From: Chloroflexota bacterium
GTDB lineage: Bacteria > Chloroflexota > Dehalococcoidia > UBA2979
Direction of reading: 5' to 3'
Assembly: GCA_016875695.1 (NCBI GenBank)
Contig: VGPB01000008.1
Span: 1-23,735 of the forward strand
DNA length: 23,735 nt
Shown here: one piece after another, positions 21,971 to 23,735 of the stretch
Position numbering within the stretch: position 1 is the stretch's first letter
Layout: the number at the start of each line of letters is the position of its first letter
Program-made: the position numbers and the translations under genes
The notes under the pieces: generated by a model
Databases searched by the model: none
What the model was told of the DNA's origin: nothing
What the model saw: only the letters and a program-made list of their open reading frames with translations

Positions 21971-22313
21971 GGCGCTCGTGGTCCACGAGCCGCTCGACGA
22001 GGCGCGCTGGCAGCACGTGCTGCGTCCGCTGCGCGCGGTCTGCCTCTGGCTGCCCGAGGCGAACGAGACCGTCAACTTCGGCCACCCCTGGTTCCGGGCC
22101 GGGCGGCGCGTGTTCGCGATCTTCGAGGTCCACGACGGCGAGGCCGGCGCGTCGTTTCGCGCCGCGCCGATGGAGCATGAGGAGCTGCTCGCCGACCCGG
22201 GCATCACGCCGACGCCGTACATGCGTCACCACGGTTGGCTCACGCTGCGCCTCGGCGAGCCGGTCGAGTGGGACCGCGTCGAGGCGCTGCTGCTGGACAG
22301 TTACCGGCTGTAG
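21969..22313 (+). CDS. MmcQ/YjbR family protein
   Basis: A 114-residue protein from ATG 21969, or 111 residues if translation begins at GTG 21978, which is more likely if the overlapping -10 box is real. Neither start has a Shine-Dalgarno sequence. Family strings: NETVNFGHPWFRAGRRVFAIFE (about 32-53), TPTPYMRHHGWLTLRL (about 79-94) and the C-terminal WDRVEALLLDSYRL, as in YjbR (DUF419), a double-wing CyaY-like fold with proposed DNA binding. The precise function of the family is not established. It stands alone: selC lies upstream on the opposite strand, and a hairpin (22355-22378) follows. Confidence 0.88.
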   Translation: MALVVHEPLDEARWQHVLRPLRAVCLWLPEANETVNFGHPWFRAGRRVFAIFEVHDGEAGASFRAAPMEHEELLADPGITPTPYMRHHGWLTLRLGEPVEWDRVEALLLDSYRL

Positions 22314-22354
22314 GCGCTCCGGCGTATGCTCCGCGCGCTCGACGGCTGAGCGGG

Positions 22355-22378
22355 GCCGCGCCTCCGCGACGGCGCGGC
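22355..22378 (+). terminator. stem-loop terminator after the YjbR-like gene
   Basis: GCCGCGCC (22355-22362) pairs perfectly with GGCGCGGC (22371-22378), loop TCCGCGAC, 41 bases after the stop codon. No T tract. Confidence 0.55.
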
Positions 22379-22427
22379 GGGCGTGACCCGCGAAGCGCGC
22401 GGGCGAGTCCGAGCGGCGGCGGTGGGC

Positions 22428-22433
22428 TACAGT
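22428..22433 (+). promoter_or_regulatory. candidate -10 box TACAGT for the DtxR-family gene
   Basis: TACAGT lies 36 bases before the preferred GTG start at 22470, and makes an earlier start at 22383 unlikely. Confidence 0.4.
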
Positions 22434-22469
22434 GGCGGCGTTGACACGCGGCCGGCGGGCGGCCGGGAC

Positions 22470-23195
22470 GTGAAGGGCGATGCGGTGGCGCGGGCGCGCG
22501 TGGCGGCGGCGACGAAGCTCGACGACGATCAAGACCGAGGCGTCTCCGGCACTGTCGAGCGCTACCTCGAAGCGATCTTCTACATCGACGCCGAGGGCCA
22601 GGCGGTGCGGGCGGCCCACCTTGCCGAGTGGGTTGGCGTGGCGCAGCCGAGCGTGGCCGCCGCGCTGCAGCGCATGGCCAGGGCGGGGCTCGTCGAGTTT
22701 AGCCCCGCCAAGGAGGTGCTGCTGTCCGCGCACGGGCGGACGCTCGCCGCCGCGATCGTGCGCCGCCATCGCATCGCCGAGCGCTGGCTCGTCGACGTGT
22801 TGCGCTTCGACTGGCTGACCGCTGACGTGGAGGCCAGCCGGCTCGAGCACGGGCTGTCCAATGCGGTGGCGGACCGGCTGCATGAGCTGATCGGCCGGCC
22901 GAGCACGTGCCCCCACGGCAACCCGATCCCCGGCGCAGCGGGCGGCCGCCGCCCCGAGCGCGCGCTGGCCTCGTTGGGCCCGGGCGCGCGCGCGCGCCTG
23001 ATGCGTATCTCAGAGGTCGCCGAGCACGCGGCGCCGGACCTGCTGCGCTTCCTGGGCGATCACGGCTTCTCGCTCGGCGGCGACATCCTGGTCATCGACG
23101 TGAGCCCCGGCGCTGGCGCGCTGACGGTGCGCGTGCGCGAGCGCGACGTCGCCATGTCGCTGGACGTCGCGGGCAAGGTCTGGGTCGAGGCTTGA
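22470..23195 (+). CDS. DtxR/MntR-family metal-dependent transcriptional regulator
   Basis: A 241-residue regulator from GTG 22470; the frame is open upstream to 22383, but that region is not family-like and holds the -10 box. N-terminal winged helix: GTVERYLEAIFYID (27-40), AAHLAEWVGVAQPSVAAALQRMARAGLVEFSP (48-79). The dimerisation/metal domain has H100 and E104 (RRHRIAERWL), E126-H127 (SRLEHGLS) and the TCPHGNPIPG motif (146-155). The C-terminal SH3/FeoA-like domain spans about 165-241. The family senses Fe2+ or Mn2+ and, when loaded, represses uptake genes. The residue matching DtxR Cys102 (ACRWEH) is Ser123 (ASRLEH), so the primary site is altered, which may favour another metal. No metal transporter adjoins it; targets are elsewhere. 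It converges on an unknown gene. Confidence 0.92.
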   Translation: MKGDAVARARVAAATKLDDDQDRGVSGTVERYLEAIFYIDAEGQAVRAAHLAEWVGVAQPSVAAALQRMARAGLVEFSPAKEVLLSAHGRTLAAAIVRRHRIAERWLVDVLRFDWLTADVEASRLEHGLSNAVADRLHELIGRPSTCPHGNPIPGAAGGRRPERALASLGPGARARLMRISEVAEHAAPDLLRFLGDHGFSLGGDILVIDVSPGAGALTVRVRERDVAMSLDVAGKVWVEA

Positions 23196-23219
23196 CGCAG
23201 CGGACGCCCGCAGCCCGCC

Positions 23220-23735
23220 TCAGGCCGGGCGCAGCACGCGCGCGCTGAGCGGCGGCACGGCCGGGGCATCGGCGCCGAGCGCGGCGCCGGCGAGCGAGGT
23301 CACGAACCGCGCGAACCGCGCCTGCAGCACGCGCAGCGCCGCGACGCCCGGCCCAAGCTCGTTGCGCCAGCGCAGGAGCGTGCCGTCAGGTTCGATGCAC
23401 ACGCAGAGGCCAGCCGTCGCAGGCTCGAGGCACGTCCATCCGGCGTCGTGGATGCAGAGCGCGATCGGCGGCGGCCCCGTCGCGCGCGCGGCGCCGCGCA
23501 GCGCGGGGATGAGCGCGTACACGTCGCGCCCGTGCGTCCCCGCCGACCGCACCAGTTCCAGTTCCCCGCGCAGCATCCTGAGCGGCGCCGGCCTGCCCTG
23601 CACGTCCGGCGCGTGCACGCGCAGTGGCACCGCGCTCGCGAACAGCGGCGGCACGCCCTCCAGCGGCGCCGCGAGCGCGCCGTTGCGCAGCGCGATGTTG
23701 CAGCTCGCCCCCGACTCCCGCGCGACGAACGACGC
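23220..23735 (-). CDS. unidentified protein, C-terminal part (N-terminus outside window)
   Basis: The minus-strand frame is open from the right edge (codon 23733-23735) to TGA 23220-23222, giving 171 residues. I do not recognise the family. Visible features: ESGASCNIALRNGALAAPLEG at the visible start, a beta-rich middle (PLRMLRGELELVRSAG, DVYALIPALRGAARATG, ALCIHDAGWTCLEP), CVCIEPDGTLLRWRNELGPG, and an amphipathic C-terminal helix (ALRVLQARFARFVTSLAG). There is no transmembrane segment or metal motif. Codon use and composition are like the neighbours. An internal start is possible, but the upstream sequence also reads as protein, so I treat it as truncated by the window. It converges on the DtxR-family gene with a 24-bp gap. 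Confidence 0.6.
   Translation of the reverse strand, partial: ASFVARESGASCNIALRNGALAAPLEGVPPLFASAVPLRVHAPDVQGRPAPLRMLRGELELVRSAGTHGRDVYALIPALRGAARATGPPPIALCIHDAGWTCLEPATAGLCVCIEPDGTLLRWRNELGPGVAALRVLQARFARFVTSLAGAALGADAPAVPPLSARVLRPA

Noticed and set aside
1..23735. CRISPR array, prophage, insertion sequence or toxin-antitoxin pair
   Set aside because: No regularly spaced repeats, transposase, integrase or phage proteins, and no recognisable toxin or antitoxin pair were found on either strand.

Overview
This is a very GC-rich bacterial window. The gene set is aerobic fatty-acid/aromatic-type catabolism with CoA ligases and CoA-transferases, orphan family-5 substrate-binding lipoproteins and MFS pumps, all spread as short independent operons. 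It reads like a Chloroflexota (Dehalococcoidia/SAR202-like) genome fragment; that placement is inference from gene content only. Genes start with ATG or GTG. Many lie just downstream of a lone TANNNT -10 box with no matching -35 box.

Layout. 1-825 (+): the 3' end of a beta-propeller-like gene and a small double zinc-finger protein. 822-3238 (-): a two-gene operon with an ATGA overlap, an FAH-family hydrolase followed by a tandem nitrilase whose second domain has lost its catalytic triad. 3632-4498 (+): a crotonase. 4550-5676: a breakpoint where a 5'-truncated minus gene abuts the C-terminal half of a substrate-binding protein. 5797-7137 (+): an MFS exporter followed by a run of 21 Gs. 7165-7642 (-): a VOC/PhnB-like pseudogene with a frameshift inside a perfect 42-nt palindrome and a Trp-to-stop change. 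7782-9922 (+): an alpha/beta hydrolase and an acyl-CoA dehydrogenase. 10090-11886 (+): a complete twin-arginine-type lipoprotein substrate-binding protein, paralogous to the broken copy. 11887-12269: non-coding apart from a possible zinc-knuckle mini-ORF. 12270-12926 (+): a dienelactone-hydrolase-like protein. 12945-13511 (-): a PadR regulator, divergent from the molybdate operon modABC (13692-16515, +). 16540-18002 (-): a twice-frameshifted CaiB/BaiF CoA-transferase. 18162-20898 (+): an ADP-forming acyl-CoA synthetase alpha-type protein with an OFA/MCT-type carboxylate transporter. 20909-21778 (-): an alpha/beta hydrolase pseudogene with three in-frame stops, 30 bp downstream of a selenocysteine tRNA gene (selC, 21809-21906, -). 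21969-23195 (+): a YjbR-type protein and a DtxR-family regulator. 23220-23735 (-): a truncated unknown gene.

How it fits together. The acyl-CoA synthetase, carboxylate transporter, acyl-CoA dehydrogenase, enoyl-CoA hydratase, FAH hydrolase and (formerly) CoA-transferase suggest uptake, CoA activation and beta-oxidation-like breakdown of small organic acids. ModABC plus tRNA-Sec hints that the cell makes a molybdenum and selenium enzyme such as a formate dehydrogenase, but none is encoded here.

The most striking feature is the density of broken genes (five or six in 23.7 kb). Two kinds of lesion recur. Single-base insertions sit inside inverted repeats, in one case completing a perfect 42-nt palindrome. 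The stop and active-site changes are all explainable as C:G-to-T:A transitions. No CRISPR array, integrase, transposase or complete phage module was seen.
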